DNA from: Plectrocnemia conspersa
Lineage: Eukaryota; Arthropoda; Insecta; Trichoptera; Polycentropodidae
Reading direction: 5' to 3'
DNA length: 64,000 bases
Assembly: GCA_009617715.1 (NCBI GenBank)
Contig: VTFK01000074.1
Span: 744,001-808,000, forward strand
Positions 11,468 through 22,598 of the stretch are shown in pieces. Both the position numbers and the translations under genes were made by a program. The notes under the pieces are model-generated. The model was not told the DNA's origin and made no database searches. It was given only the letters and a program-made list of their open reading frames with translations. Numbering within the stretch: the stretch's first letter is position 1; the number at the start of each line of letters is the position of its first letter.

Positions 11468-11640
11468 AGCGGCGGCTGGCTGATTATCCGGTCGGGGCGG
11501 TCGCTCGAGGGTCCGTCACGTCAGCGGCAACGTCGCCAGCCGGCTCCAGCCGCACTACGTCACTGCCGCGAGCGATGGCAACACCGGCCCGTCCGCCCAC
11601 CCGCGCTGCGGAAATCGAGCAATCCATTTTTTAATTTATC
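11468..11640 (-). promoter_or_regulatory. GDI 5' UTR and CpG-rich promoter
   Basis: GC- and CpG-rich stretch directly upstream of the GDI start, ending abruptly in AT-rich DNA near 11625. Two TGACGT half-sites (11518-11523 and 11557-11562, minus strand) resemble CREB/ATF sites. No TATA box is obvious, in keeping with a housekeeping promoter. The transcription start cannot be placed. Confidence 0.5.
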
Positions 11641-12119
11641 ACACCTTTTTATAACACTAAAATAAAACAAATTTATTACTGGTAAAAATATCTTTCCCCC
11701 AATTAAGACACGCGTTAAGGTGGAGTTTCATTATCATAGCGCGGAGTGTCGTGACGCGATCTGACTATTCTCGAGTCAATTTTACATATCTGCTTATATT
11801 GAAACTACTTAATAGGTTCATTCAGTTAATAAGTTAAGAGGAATTTCATTGACTAGTAAAATAATTAAAGAGCGACAAGGAACATTCCATCTTTATTTCA
11901 GAGTGACCAAAATACGATTTGAGGAAATACATTATATTATTGAAAATTATATTTAAAAAATACATACGAAATTTCGTATGTATTTTTAGCCTTGAGCTTT
12001 ACATAAAACACTGTGGGAACCACATAGAGCCACGTTTGTATGGGATCCTATTTCTAAAACTCGCATAATTACTGTGACCAAAAGTAATCATTTATCAATA
12101 AGGTTAAGCTAGACAATAG
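11641..12119. other. intergenic sequence between GDI and a Tc1 remnant
   Basis: No gene is seen. It contains a perfect palindrome (11956-11987) and a segment at 12008-12050 that resembles 58567-58605 (shared ACTGTGGGAACCACA). Confidence 0.4.
11956..11987. repeat. perfect 32-bp palindrome
   Basis: The two 16-base halves around the centre 11971/11972 are exact reverse complements (core ACATACGAAATTTCGTATGT), with no loop. It is possibly the fused ends of a small transposon or a cruciform-prone site. Confidence 0.85.
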
Positions 12120-13093
12120 CGCAATTATACAAAAGCTCTCGTTACGGCTAGAACTAAAGGGTTCTAGAAAAACGGAAGACAACTGATCAGGAAGATTGAA
12201 TTTTTATTCGTGAATCCCTTAAAAAATGCCAAAAACGTCTTCAAACCAGCTGCTGAAGTCTTTTCAAGCGTATGGCCATCCATTGCGAGAAGAAGGCTCA
12301 ACAATCTAATACTCAGAGGTTGTACAGCCCGACACACATCGTGGCTTTCAAAAATAAATAAAGCTCGAAGGTTAAAGTGTGCCCGAAAACAATGAGGATG
12401 GATATCTGAACATTGGGCAAAAGTCATTTGGTTTGATGACTCCAACTTTGAGATAATTTTAAACTAAAATTGGTTAATATGAAAAAATATCATAAACTTT
12501 ATTTATTCTAAAATTTCTCAATCAATAATTTTTTAAAATCATTATACCATTTTAATATATTTTTTAGATTTTAGGTACCCCTGGTGTGGTATACGTGCAT
12601 CGAAGAGTCGGAGAAGAATATATACAAGTTGATTGTGTAGTACCCAAAGTCAAATATTTGGCGGAAACGTTATGGTCTGGGGTTGTATGGCTGCAGCAGC
12701 GGTAGGAAACCTTTACATTTGCGAGGATAATATGAATAATAATATTTATATTTCAATGTTGGAATCCACTTTAATGGATTCCTATAGAAAAATATTTCTA
12801 AGCACCATCCGATTCCAGCAAGACAACGCTGTGCCATATTTCGCGAAAAAGCGGGGTTTACTTTGCATCAAAGAATTTTACGATATTAGAATGGAATGCA
12901 CAGTCATCAAATCTAAATCCTATAGAGTAATTATGAGCAAAATTTAAAAATGTTGTCTAACACAATTGCAAATCCAAAATTGCAGATGGAATGGAGCAAA
13001 TTATTCCAGTCAACCTGAAAGTCATTAATTGACAGTATGCCAAAAGGGTTGCAGCTGTAATTAAAGCCAATAGTAAGCCTACTAAATATTAAA
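12120..13093 (+). pseudogene. Tc1-like transposase pseudogene (family 2)
   Basis: A whole DD34E-type transposase can be followed in shifting frames: an HTH region (ESLKNAKNVFKPAAEV, LNNLILRGCTAR), WAKVIWFDDSNFEI with the first Asp near 12440, GGNVMVWGCMAAAAVGN, RFQQDNAVPYF with the second Asp near 12822, and SSNLNPIE with the Glu near 12926. It ends with DSMPKRVAAVIKAN. It has an in-frame stop after the first Asp motif, about 115 nt of AT-rich insertion (12458-12572), and several frameshifts. Terminal inverted repeats are not recognisable. A 3' piece of the same family lies at 43860-44032. Confidence 0.8.
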
Positions 13094-13114
13094 AATAAAT
13101 TTTAGTAACTAAGA

Positions 13115-13310
13115 TTGTCTTTTAATAACTTCGTTCATTCACAAAAACGACCACCTGCCAGACCCCCGAAACGGGACAATAAATGTGATTATGTGCTTGA
13201 AACAATTGAACAGCATTTAAAAAGATCCAAAACGACAGCTGATAGGTGGGACGTTGTTGGGAAAAATATGGCTCTAAAAATGAGAGATATAAGTGACAAT
13301 ATTTTACCAA
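13115..13310 (+). pseudogene. MADF/BESS-type protein fragment
   Basis: The frame reads RPPKRDNKCDYVLETIEQHL, then KTTADRWDVVGKNMALKMRD. The pattern DRxDxxGKNxAxKxRDL is the BESS-like C-terminal region of insect MADF-domain proteins, many of which belong to PIF/Harbinger transposons. The frame degenerates after about 13310 into AT-rich codons. No MADF part is visible upstream, where the Tc1 remnant abuts, so it is a fragment. Confidence 0.45.
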
Positions 13311-13439
13311 TGAAAAATATTATAATTAGATTCGGTATAATCAGGATTTATTTATTTCATGTAAAAAAATTGTTTTCTTTTATATTTTGTTTTTGCGTAT
13401 AGTAATTATGACAATATTTTTAATTTAACTTGTGCGATA

Positions 13440-13877
13440 ATTTTTTTAGTCAATGGTCGCAATATGCGGTGTTATCGCGCACACACGTGTGCATTTGCGT
13501 TGGCTACACTGTGTTTTCATCATCGTTTGACGTCTAGCTGATTCAGTTGGCCCGTGTCGTCGATGGGGGAGTGTAGTTTCGTTCGCGGCGTGCGCGGACT
13601 TTATTCGCATAGTCGAAATCGAATCGTCTTCATAAATGAAGGTTCCGAATAACCATTTTCAAACACTGTAATGAAAGAGAAGGTACTTATCAGTCGTAAA
13701 TTGCACAAACGTCGTCAACCTCCAACTTTGCATTACCTTTTTTTTGCATTTTGCAAACTTGACTAACACGTTATAAACTCTGATTTAAATCTGAAACTGT
13801 CGTATATTGTGTTGTTTCATAAAGATTGCTATATTTTTTGACAGCGTACCTGTTGATTGTTGTTATTGTATTTTTAG
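13440..13877 (+). promoter_or_regulatory. ATP10 promoter, 5' UTR exon and leader intron
   Basis: GC rises from about 13470, with an E-box CACGTG at 13484-13489 inside an alternating purine-pyrimidine run. A likely non-coding exon runs to 13681, where AAG is followed by the donor GTACTTAT. A T-rich tract then ends in the acceptor TTTTTAG (13871-13877). The leader intron would be about 196 nt. The promoter and non-coding exon are inferred from composition and splice signals alone. Confidence 0.45.
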
Positions 13878-13887
13878 ATGAATAAGG

Positions 13888-14708
13888 ATGTCTTCTGCGG
13901 GCAGTGGAGAGAATTCAACGCCTCAGCCTGGCTCGCTGGAGGCACCCGAACACACTTATTTATTTCCAAAAGTAAAAGGCCACGGTCGGTCCGTGAGCCA
14001 CGGGGGCACGTCTCCGATAGGAGGTAATGCCTTGGCGCCTCCTCCTCCGGGACGGCCCTCCGCCCTCAGGTCGGCCAACCGGGGCCATCAGAGAGCTTTC
14101 TCACAAGGGCAGATCAGCGAAGGCGGCGGCCGGCCGGGTCACAGCCGCACCGGCAGCAAGACCGATTTCATCCTTCCGCCGGGTCACCGAGAATCGTCCG
14201 CCGCTCCCAGCGGTCTATCGGCTCGCACCTCGGCCAAGGGACATTCGAGGCAAGCGTCTCGCTCCGAATCCATCTACACGCTGAGACGCAACTCCGGTCC
14301 GCCGCCGTGGAGACGCGCGATAGGATGGCTGCTCCGACGACCGCCGCCGTCGGACGAGCGCCGCTACCGCACCGTCGTGCCGAACCACAAAGTTCCGCCA
14401 AAGACGCCCAAAAAAGACCATCCCAACGGCAAGCGCATCACCAACAAAGTGCGAACGACCAAATATACAATCCTCTCGTTTTTGCCCAAAAATCTGTTGG
14501 AGCAGTTTCACCGAGTGGCGAATCTGTATTTCATTTTTATTGTGCTGTTGAATTATTTCCCCGAGATTAACGCGTTCGGCAAAGAGATCGCTATGATACC
14601 AGTGTTGTTTGTGTTGGGAGTTACGGCTGTTAAGGATCTGTTCGAAGACAGGAGAAGGCACGCGTCGGACAAGCGGATCAACAACTCGACGTGCCGAGTG
14701 TATAAAAG
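13888..14708 (+). CDS. P4-ATPase, ATP10/CG33298 type, first coding exon (partial)
   Basis: Catalytic subunit of a phospholipid flippase that moves lipids from the outer to the cytosolic leaflet with a CDC50 partner. The exon encodes residues 1-273 plus two bases. Residues 1-140 are Ser/Gly/Pro-rich and probably disordered, with a GHxRxxS motif repeated four times (serines 37, 72, 90, 124). P4-ATPase sequence starts near 165 ([20 protein letters not shown]), with [19 protein letters not shown] as TM1 (about 208-229) and [20 protein letters not shown] as TM2 (about 233-252). It ends in [14 protein letters not shown] before a donor GTATAT at 14709. The actuator, phosphorylation (DKTGT) and remaining TM regions are not in the window. 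ATG at 13888 is preceded by an out-of-frame ATG at 13878. Assignment to the ATP10 class rests on the AFxKEIxMxPxxxVLxxxAxKDxxEDxRR pattern. Confidence 0.88.
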
Positions 14709-16557
14709 GTATATTTCTAAAAGTATTATTAACAGTGCAATACTACCCACTATTCAATCGCAATATTCCTCTTATCGATAACTACCTACAGATAGAACTC
14801 TATAAAAACATTATAACATCTCAATTTATTGTACTAACATCTATTAATATAAAGTTGATTGATAGTTAATGTAACTTATGATTCTTGTAATAGAAAACAA
14901 ACAAAAATATGACCGTAATACCCAGAGGAAAAACAGTCAATTTCAGTATTGACATTATTATTATTATTATTTTAATTAATTGACCAAAAGTACCACTCGC
15001 ATGATTCACCATGTTTATTGATTAGCAAAACCAAACCATTCAAATATTCTGGCAGTTATTATTATTAACTCGCGCCAAGTCTTTTTTCTTTTGGAACAAT
15101 AAATATGTTACAACATCCTCTTTGATCGAACGCTTCTGAATGCATCCTGAATTTTTAAACCAGGAACCAGAGCACCACTCGCCAGTTTATTCAAATAAAA
15201 TATATTACTCATTATTATTTGTCAGCTACGATTATTCATAAGAATCTTATGAGAAAGGTGTGCGTAAAAATTGTAAATCTGTTTGTTCATAATGCAACAC
15301 ATTTAAAAAAAAATCAGATTAATATGATTGACGATTTTGATATAGATGTGAATGAATTATTGGACATATTATATTTATTTTAGAATACATATCTCAAATA
15401 TATATATTTTCGAAAGATTTATCTCTTATACTGATGTACTTCTACTCATGTTAAAAGTAACATTAATTATTGTATATTTCCGTTATAAATGTAAATATTA
15501 CATAATAAAAAATACATAAATATTACATAACCCCTGTAGTCCCAGACAACTTGGCCTAACATATTCAATTTGTTTTGTAAATTGTTACTTAAATTTATCT
15601 TTTCTTTAAAAAGCGCAGATATGTATTTGTCCAAACAGCAATTTTTTTCTCTATATTTTACCTTAATTAATATTTTTTTTTACATTTGGCCGTGCAGCTT
15701 ATTTTTTAATATTTTATTCAAATAAAAGTTTGCTGTTAAATTGATTTTCAAAACTTCCTAACCGATAAAATATAATATTCTATCTTTCCTAATAACTGGT
15801 TATTGACACTTATACGGTAGTAATCTTTACTGATACTTGAGTTATTTTTAAATATTTATCTTCTCAAATTTTCTAAAATATTTTTTCAGTCAAATATACA
15901 GTCATAATAATAATATATTTTTTTTGTGAAATATATTTCTTTAGCTATGTATAAAAAATACCCTTGAAATACGTAATTTTTATGCAGTTTTATTTATAGC
16001 GGGATGTTTTTAAAACTTGTTATGTGGATCGTAAAGTGTTGTATGATAATTAAGTGTTTTATCAAGGTCATGTCGAGTGGAAAGGATTGTGGTATTTTGT
16101 AGTATAAGATTGACTTGAAAAATATATTTCCAATCCATTGGCACAAAGTTGACATACCAGAATTTTTGAATAGGAATTTTAGGCGATATATTGCTGAATA
16201 TCATAAAACGTTTGTTAAAAAATCATTGAATATATTATACTTTGGGTTTCAAATTAGAATATGTAATTGAATATTCAATATTCGATTATATTACCTCTAA
16301 TAAATGTTTAATACTCCATAATATAAAGGTTGATTTTATTAATAAAAATCAAATTAAGGTTAAACATATAAATGTAACTGATTCTTTGTTCTATCGACGT
16401 CTTTTCTGCCTTTCTGTTTGTATAATAACACATATTTGTACATGGTATTGGAAATTATTGTTTCTTAATAACGTTTCGTATTAAAAAATAATAAGGGCAT
16501 TTATTTATGCTATACTGTATTTTTTAAAAACTTAATACGTTAACACATTTAATGTTA
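14709..16557 (+). other. start of the ATP10 intron, no gene seen
   Basis: Very AT-rich sequence after the exon donor, with an ATT microsatellite near 14952-14976. The predicted next exon would encode the SCNExIPADxxLL and DGExNLK motifs; neither is recognisable here or elsewhere in the window. Confidence 0.5.
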
Positions 16558-18134
16558 TATACAATTTATTTGACATGGCGGTTGTTATACGTTTTTTGAT
16601 TATTTTTCAACTTTGATTATTTTTTTACATGTTTTGGATACTTATAATAGATTTGTTAGCTTTCTTTTTCCGTTAATACTGTTAAAAAATACGAGTATTG
16701 TAAAATTAGGAATGCTTAATTGCGTCAATTCTGGGAAAGGTGCATTTTTTTCGTCGTCCCAGCAAGTGCATAATGGCGAGCCTCCAACTCAATACGTGCG
16801 CGCGACCCTTTTTATGTTCTATTCATAGAAAGCAATATTGAGGACATTTAAAAATTAGAAGCTTGTAAATAAAATCTTAACACAATTATTTTGAAGTAAT
16901 TTCGATTTTATTTTTAATAAATTCTTGTATTCTGCCTGGCATCGATATATACAGATTTTCAATTATTTTAAGATCGATCTCCTTTCACACTTTCATGATA
17001 TGTTTTTTCAACTTGACTAAATTTTTTCATTGTTTTTTTCTTAATTATTGTTTTATGATTGTCCATAAATTTTCAATTGGGTTCAGGTTGGGGCTGTTTC
17101 CTGGCCATGTTAATGATGTGATTCTAATTATCTTTTTGAATTGTGTAATTTATTGATAGAGGATTAATTTAGTGAAAGCTTAAATGTAAAAACTATAATC
17201 GGACTCACAGAACGAGCTCGATAGCATGGCGCAGAATCGTCTTGAAAAATGGGTTCAGCAGTATGTTGGGAAAGTTCTTCAAGGGTTGGAATAAAGTAAT
17301 CGTTTTATACAATTTATATATTTTTGTATTCATGGTGCCCTGGCCGAAATTTACAGAGCCCAATCCATAAGCTGTCATGCACCCGCAGATCATCACATAG
17401 GATGAGTGCTTGATGAATCGATTAATGCATAAGGGATGAAATCATTCGCTTTTTCTACGGCGCACAGTCGCTTACCATCTGCTCCAAACAGATTCAATTT
17501 GGATTCGTCGGAGAAAGACACTCTTCTCCAATCTTCGACGGTCCAATGGCGATGAGCTTTTACCCATTCAAGGCGATTCTTTTTCATTTTCTCAGTAAAT
17601 AATGTTTCTTTTGGTGGGTTTTGCGCTTTAAAATCCAGCTTCAACCAAACGTCTATTCACTGTCCGTCTTGAAATATTCGAGTTTGAAGTAGATTGCAAT
17701 TCTGTTTGTATTTCAGCAGCAGTTTTGAATCGATATTTATTCTGCGGTCTTCTCGAGTAGACGTCATACGCTTCCGACCCCCCCTTGCACCCTTTCTCGA
17801 ACTCCTGTTTCGCTATATTTTTAAATAAATTTTCGGGTAGCAGAACCACTAAACTACACTTTTCGCGCTTTCTCTAGAATTGAAACCTTTTCTTCGAGAC
17901 ATGCTAATATTTTAGATTTTACCGTGATCAACATTTTTTGGATCTCTCCATGATTTTGGATTTGTCTTTACATAACTGAGGCTAACGTGCAACTGAGGAG
18001 GCTTTACAAGTTAAAATATATTGTAAATTATTACCACAGATGCACTTGATCATAAAAAAATACAATAGAACAAGTTTTAAGAAAATAATACATTTTAATA
18101 ATAGAATTCGTGAACTTTCAATTGGCCACAGCTG
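16558..18134 (-). mobile_element. Tc1-like element, family 1, copy A
   Basis: Right terminal repeat at 18113-18134 reads inward as CAGCTGTGGCCAATTGAAAG and is followed by TA. The same end begins copy B at 48518. The left end has lost its outermost repeat. The body aligns with 48518-49970 over most of its length, at roughly nine matches in ten by eye. Full element size, about 1.58 kb, is normal for Tc1. Confidence 0.8.
16890..17849 (-). pseudogene. Tc1 transposase pseudogene in copy A
   Basis: Minus-strand frames give FKTAAEIQTELQSTSNSNIS and RRTVNRRLVEAGFKAQNP (HTH domains), HWTVEDWRRVSFSDESKL with the first catalytic Asp, MICGCMTAYGLGSVNF, then after a shift FQDDSAPCYRARS with the second Asp, and SPNLNPIENLW with the Glu. 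The tail SMPGRIQEF is the usual Tc1 C-terminus. At least two frameshifts and several stops in the last third inactivate it. N-terminal sequence upstream of about 17849 is unclear. Confidence 0.8.
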
Positions 18135-18339
18135 TATGTTTTCAGTCGGCATATATATTTATTTTGCGGAAAATTAATCTTTCAATTTCACTTCTGGAAA
18201 TGCCAGTGCCACATGCTTCAGACTTATAAAACAATGTGTATTTTTTTCAAAACACTCATTCGCGTGAGTCCTAAAACCAATGTATTTTTTAAATTTAACT
18301 GCATTGCTTGGATTTTTGACCCAGTTACTTTTTCCACAA
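18135..18339. other. AT-rich spacer
   Basis: Nothing recognisable. Confidence 0.3.
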
Positions 18340-18680
18340 TGCCGCTGTATATGATTGCACGCGATCGCGTACCTGACCCCGCGATTTCAGAACTCGAACT
18401 CAGAGATAGACTTATCCCGTTGACTCGTTACTTAGTATCAGTGCCTTATCCCTATTAGTTACGGAGTTGGAGCACCTCTCTCGGAGTCGACAACTCGTTC
18501 CGGGGTCAGTGAATCGGCCTGGTGGCGTCAAACCCGTCTTCTCAAACACCTCTGGATATAATGTAATGCCTCTCATCCGACAGATGTTTCGATTCATCTT
18601 TCGACTGTCAGCGTCGTATGTTGGACCGATCTTATCAGAAAAGAATTTTGTCGAGAACATAAATTTAAGCGTTTGAACCG
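18340..18680. other. GC-richer block of unknown nature
   Basis: A 340-base island in AT-rich DNA with TGACCCCG (about 18374) and its complement CGGGGTCA (about 18500), plus GAGTTGGAG/CAACTC words. Reading frames exist on both strands, but none resembles a known protein and they conflict with one another. It may be a structured transposon interior or a retroposed non-coding RNA. Confidence 0.3.
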
Positions 18681-21040
18681 TTTAAAGGAGCTCCATAAAT
18701 CTCGATTAAAAGAAAAGCTTTATTCGTTTAAGAAATGAGTCATTCGAAAAAGAGGTAAATAAAATTATGGTTTTGTAGTTATTTCAATTCCAAAAATGTT
18801 TCAATTAGTAATTGTTCATTACACAGAATTGATGAATTATGGTAGGTGGTCGAAAAAAATACCACATGCGTTCTAATTTAGGTTTTGGAACTTCCAACGA
18901 TCCATTTCCTCTTTATGTAAGATAAGGACAACTGCAAAAATAGTACTTTTATACACAAAACTTGTAATAGGATATGTTCTAGTTAAAATATGTACAGATC
19001 AATAAAGTCATATATAGTTATGCTATCGTAATATTAAAAAAATAAAAATGATTTGTTAAATACACTAAAGCTTATCGTAAATTGACGTTAAAAATATTTT
19101 TAGTAATTTTCCTTTAGACATCATAATTAAAAACCCCAAGGTAAGAACAAGTATTGGTAGAATCGATAACAAAAATACTAATCTGGAGTACTGCAAGGAT
19201 CAAATTTGGGTCCTCTGTTCTTCCTTGTAATCAATAATTAAATTACGACCATTAAGATTTGCGTTCTATACTAAAAAATAATTCTTAGTGTCCTCGAATA
19301 TAACATTATTTTCTGGAATCCTAGCGAAGCGAAGTACTTGTTGTTGTTAGAGAAGATTCAGCTATCTCTACAAGAGGTAGTACGGATCGCACCCGTATTT
19401 TTATTCTAATGCATTTTGTTAGGACCGTTGCGATAACATTTATTTCATTCTAAACGCACTGTGTATGCAATGATACACTTTTTTAATTTTGTGGGGTGGT
19501 GTTGACAATCCGCCGGTGTTCAGCTGCAGGCTGTGAGTGCGTCGCGATTGCGTCCCTTATTCTTGCCATCGCTCGAGAACGCTAATTATCATACAAGCTT
19601 TTAAATTGTACAAATCTCTTTTGAGCGTGCACAAATATGTGTCTATAAATGCATGTTTGAATACTAGCGAATAAGTAGCATATGTATGTTTATGACATGT
19701 TTGACACATTAAATTTCTAATAAATAACATGAATAAATAATTGTGGGGGATTGGTGTAGTTGCGTTAAAGTCTTACGTTAAACGTTACGTTACTTAAAGT
19801 AGTGAGTTAATTTATGAACATTTGTTAATTTGTTATTATACACCTGGTAGTGAGTTAATTTTACGTATTTTTCCATAAATATTTTTGTTATTTATTATTG
19901 CATTAATAGTAAATAATAAAAAACCAACGATTCTCAACGTTTTATTACTTTAATTTATTTTACTACTTTTTTGTTTTAGTATTATAGTTTAGTGTTTTAA
20001 AAAATGTATCTTAAGACTATGTTATATTTAATAATGAATATGTTTTCGCGCCTTCCTACTCTCGACCCTTGGGCTAATTCAACGATTTGGGGTCGAAACA
20101 GACTATTTTGTTGTTATATTCAAAAGGCTTTTTTTGCATAAAATTAATTAATTAATTTGTATTTGAGATTTTTTTTATTATTTAATTAAGGAATTTGTAT
20201 TTGTTTATTTAAACGGTGCATTTAAAAATGGCTCTGACCCGTCCAAATTTTCAATAGCCACGTGTGCTTTTATACCGTCGACGTGACGAATAAGCTTGTT
20301 CTGTAGTTCGCAAATAGTTTTTTTAGTTGGTAATTGGAACACATTTTAGTACCAATAAAAGCAGTCACATCAATAGGCAGCATTTAACAAAAGCAAATTT
20401 AATTTAAAAGGTACATATTTTAGTGATCAGAGAATTTTCAAATACATTTTTAAAAATAAGTTTGAAATGCAATAAATATAATTTACTCCCTTTCCCTTAT
20501 TGTAGTTTGTATTAAAATAGCAGTGTATAATATATACATTGTATTTCTTAACCATTGAAATTTGTAAACAACAGTAGTAGTTCTTCATAATATAGTTATC
20601 TGATTACTATATATTTTTTACACTATTAAGTCGTTCTGATTTTATATGTGGCTCTGTTAATAAAATATTTTACTTGTCTGTACACTTTCACATTGATACG
20701 GATAATATTTTTTTTATGAAAGTATTTTCACTATACAAATAATTTTACCCTAAAGCTTTTCGATTAATAAATAATTGTTTTAAGGCTATATTTAGATACG
20801 CAATTCCAGATTAAACAGACTGAAATATAAATCGAGCAATTCAGAAGTAGGCACAGCATATTGGCATAACGACTTTTGTTCGAGCACGTCCGAGCAATAA
20901 GACTTTTATCGTTTGACGTAGGCAATATGATCAGATTTTATTAGTAAAATCAGACTCTCTCATCACAAATTTAACTACCGCAAAACAATCACAAAGTAAT
21001 TACATAGCAGAGAAGTAAACACAAAATAGTATTTACAACT
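18681..21040. other. AT-rich sequence, no gene seen
   Basis: A modestly GC-richer patch at 19490-19600 (with CAGCTGCAGGCTG) stands out. No splice-bounded coding segment is visible. Confidence 0.35.
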
Positions 21041-21470
21041 CCAAGCCGACGCGAGTCGTGCGTGACTTCGAAATGCGCGAAGTTCCCAAAAAATGTGATT
21101 TACCCAAAATAATCACAAAAATAACATCAGTCTCGCTACACAGTGAAGTCATGGAAATTAAACGAGTCGCCGTTGTGTGCGCGGAGGAATTACGGTATTC
21201 CGCAATTAACTGTAACTTTTTTCGAGTGTACTGTGAGTACTCATCTTGCCTAGTAGTTGATACCGTTGCATAAGTACTGGCCGATCGATGAGTGATTGAT
21301 ACCCGAGGGCAGTTTAAATATTTTCTTTCGTGACTAGGTCAGAGGGGGCGCGAATTTGGCGGGCGCCCTAGGTCTTGAATTAGGACGAAGGAAATGGGAC
21401 GCGGCCCGCACGAACGAGCGATTTCTAGGTCAAACGGGAGCGTATCCTCGAAATTTTAGGTCATCCTAAT
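21041..21470 (+). promoter_or_regulatory. GC-rich block with four direct AGGTC sites
   Basis: AGGTCA at 21336-21341, AGGTCT at 21370-21375, AGGTCA at 21427-21432 and AGGTCA at 21458-21463, each preceded by T, all on the plus strand within 130 bases. They lie in a CpG-rich patch (21340-21420). AGGTCA is the half-site of nuclear receptors. This could be an intronic enhancer or alternative promoter. The evidence is motif clustering only. Confidence 0.3.
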
Positions 21471-22248
21471 AAAATTGTAATACACGCTTCTGATGATCAT
21501 GTGCAAAGATTTTTCAAAAATATATAAATAAAATGTATTTACTTACGCACACTTAAGGTATAATCTTAAATTCCCATGATACATGAAACGTTCAGAATTA
21601 TTGGTATTCCGACTTAATTTCAACTGTAGTAGCTTCAACGTCCATATAAAGGCCTATCAACTCAGATGCCATATTGTCGTGACGTCACAAGCACCAGGGC
21701 AAGCGAGAGGCGTCATACAGCAACGCAAATATTTGTGCCCGCGTGTTTTTATCTATAATATCGATTCATAATCGCAATGAAAAAATACAAGTGCTGTGTG
21801 TAATACAGTGTTTGCTCATCAACCTACGCGATTACTCAATAATTATATTAAAATGTCAAAAGCAGCTTTTTCGTTCACCTTGATGTGTGAAATATTATAT
21901 TTAAAAACAAAGCTATTATAATCTAAGTAAGTAAAGTTAAAAGTATGAGTATATTTAGTAAATTTTTAGTTTGAACATTTTTATAATTTATTAATACATT
22001 AAAATTAATTTTTTACAATACTACTTTGATAATTTATTGGATATTTTAATGCTCCAAATATATGTATTGGCATTGAAATTGAAGTTTTTGCTATTTCAGC
22101 AAACATATTTTTGCGCTTTATAGTTCAGATTATATCTAACTGACTAAATGAAAAACATGTTAATCGACTTGTCAAAGCGTTATAATTACTAGCATTGTAG
22201 ATAGTAAATTTTTGATCTTGAAACTCGAGAGATAAAAAGCTGTGCAAA
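21471..22248. other. AT-rich sequence, no gene seen
   Basis: Nothing recognisable. Confidence 0.35.
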
Positions 22249-22598
22249 CTTCATGACGCCAGAGCTCACCGTATGAGGGTTTTAGCTGCTTCATCAGACT
22301 TTATTTTGGGAGCAAAGTATAAAATTTGCGACAAGAAAGAGTTTTTCCATACATGTGCTAGACATTTGGTTATGTAGGTTCGCTAATGCGTTATTTTAAT
22401 AAAAAAATTACACAGGAAGAAAAAGTCCTTCCTTTTAAAGTAAGGTATTTTTCAATAAATATATATCCAATATACCGGAAAAATCAACTTTGTTTTTACA
22501 GGAATTAACTACAGTTTTATTGTCAAAAATCATATTTTTTTAAATATAACTTTACAATTTTAACAAAAACTCTCCTACGGTGAGCTCTGGTGTCATTA
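22249..22598. mobile_element. small TIR element (MITE), about 350 bp
   Basis: ATGACGCCAGAGCTCACCGT at 22253-22272 recurs inverted as ACGGTGAGCTCTGGTGTCAT at 22576-22595 with one mismatch, and weaker similarity extends to about 36 bases per arm. The interior is AT-rich and non-coding. No matching second copy is in the window, and the target duplication is unclear. Confidence 0.65.

Noticed and set aside
10367..11665. Long open frames (137 and 264 codons) on the plus strand
   Set aside because: They are antisense to the intact GDI coding region and arise from its GC-rich codons; the second runs into the GDI promoter.
14027..14661. Several open frames overlapping the ATP10 exon on both strands
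   Set aside because: They are shadows of the GC-rich P4-ATPase exon and carry no family motifs.
18213..18676. Plus- and minus-strand frames in the GC-rich island
   Set aside because: The frames conflict on opposite strands and none resembles a protein family.
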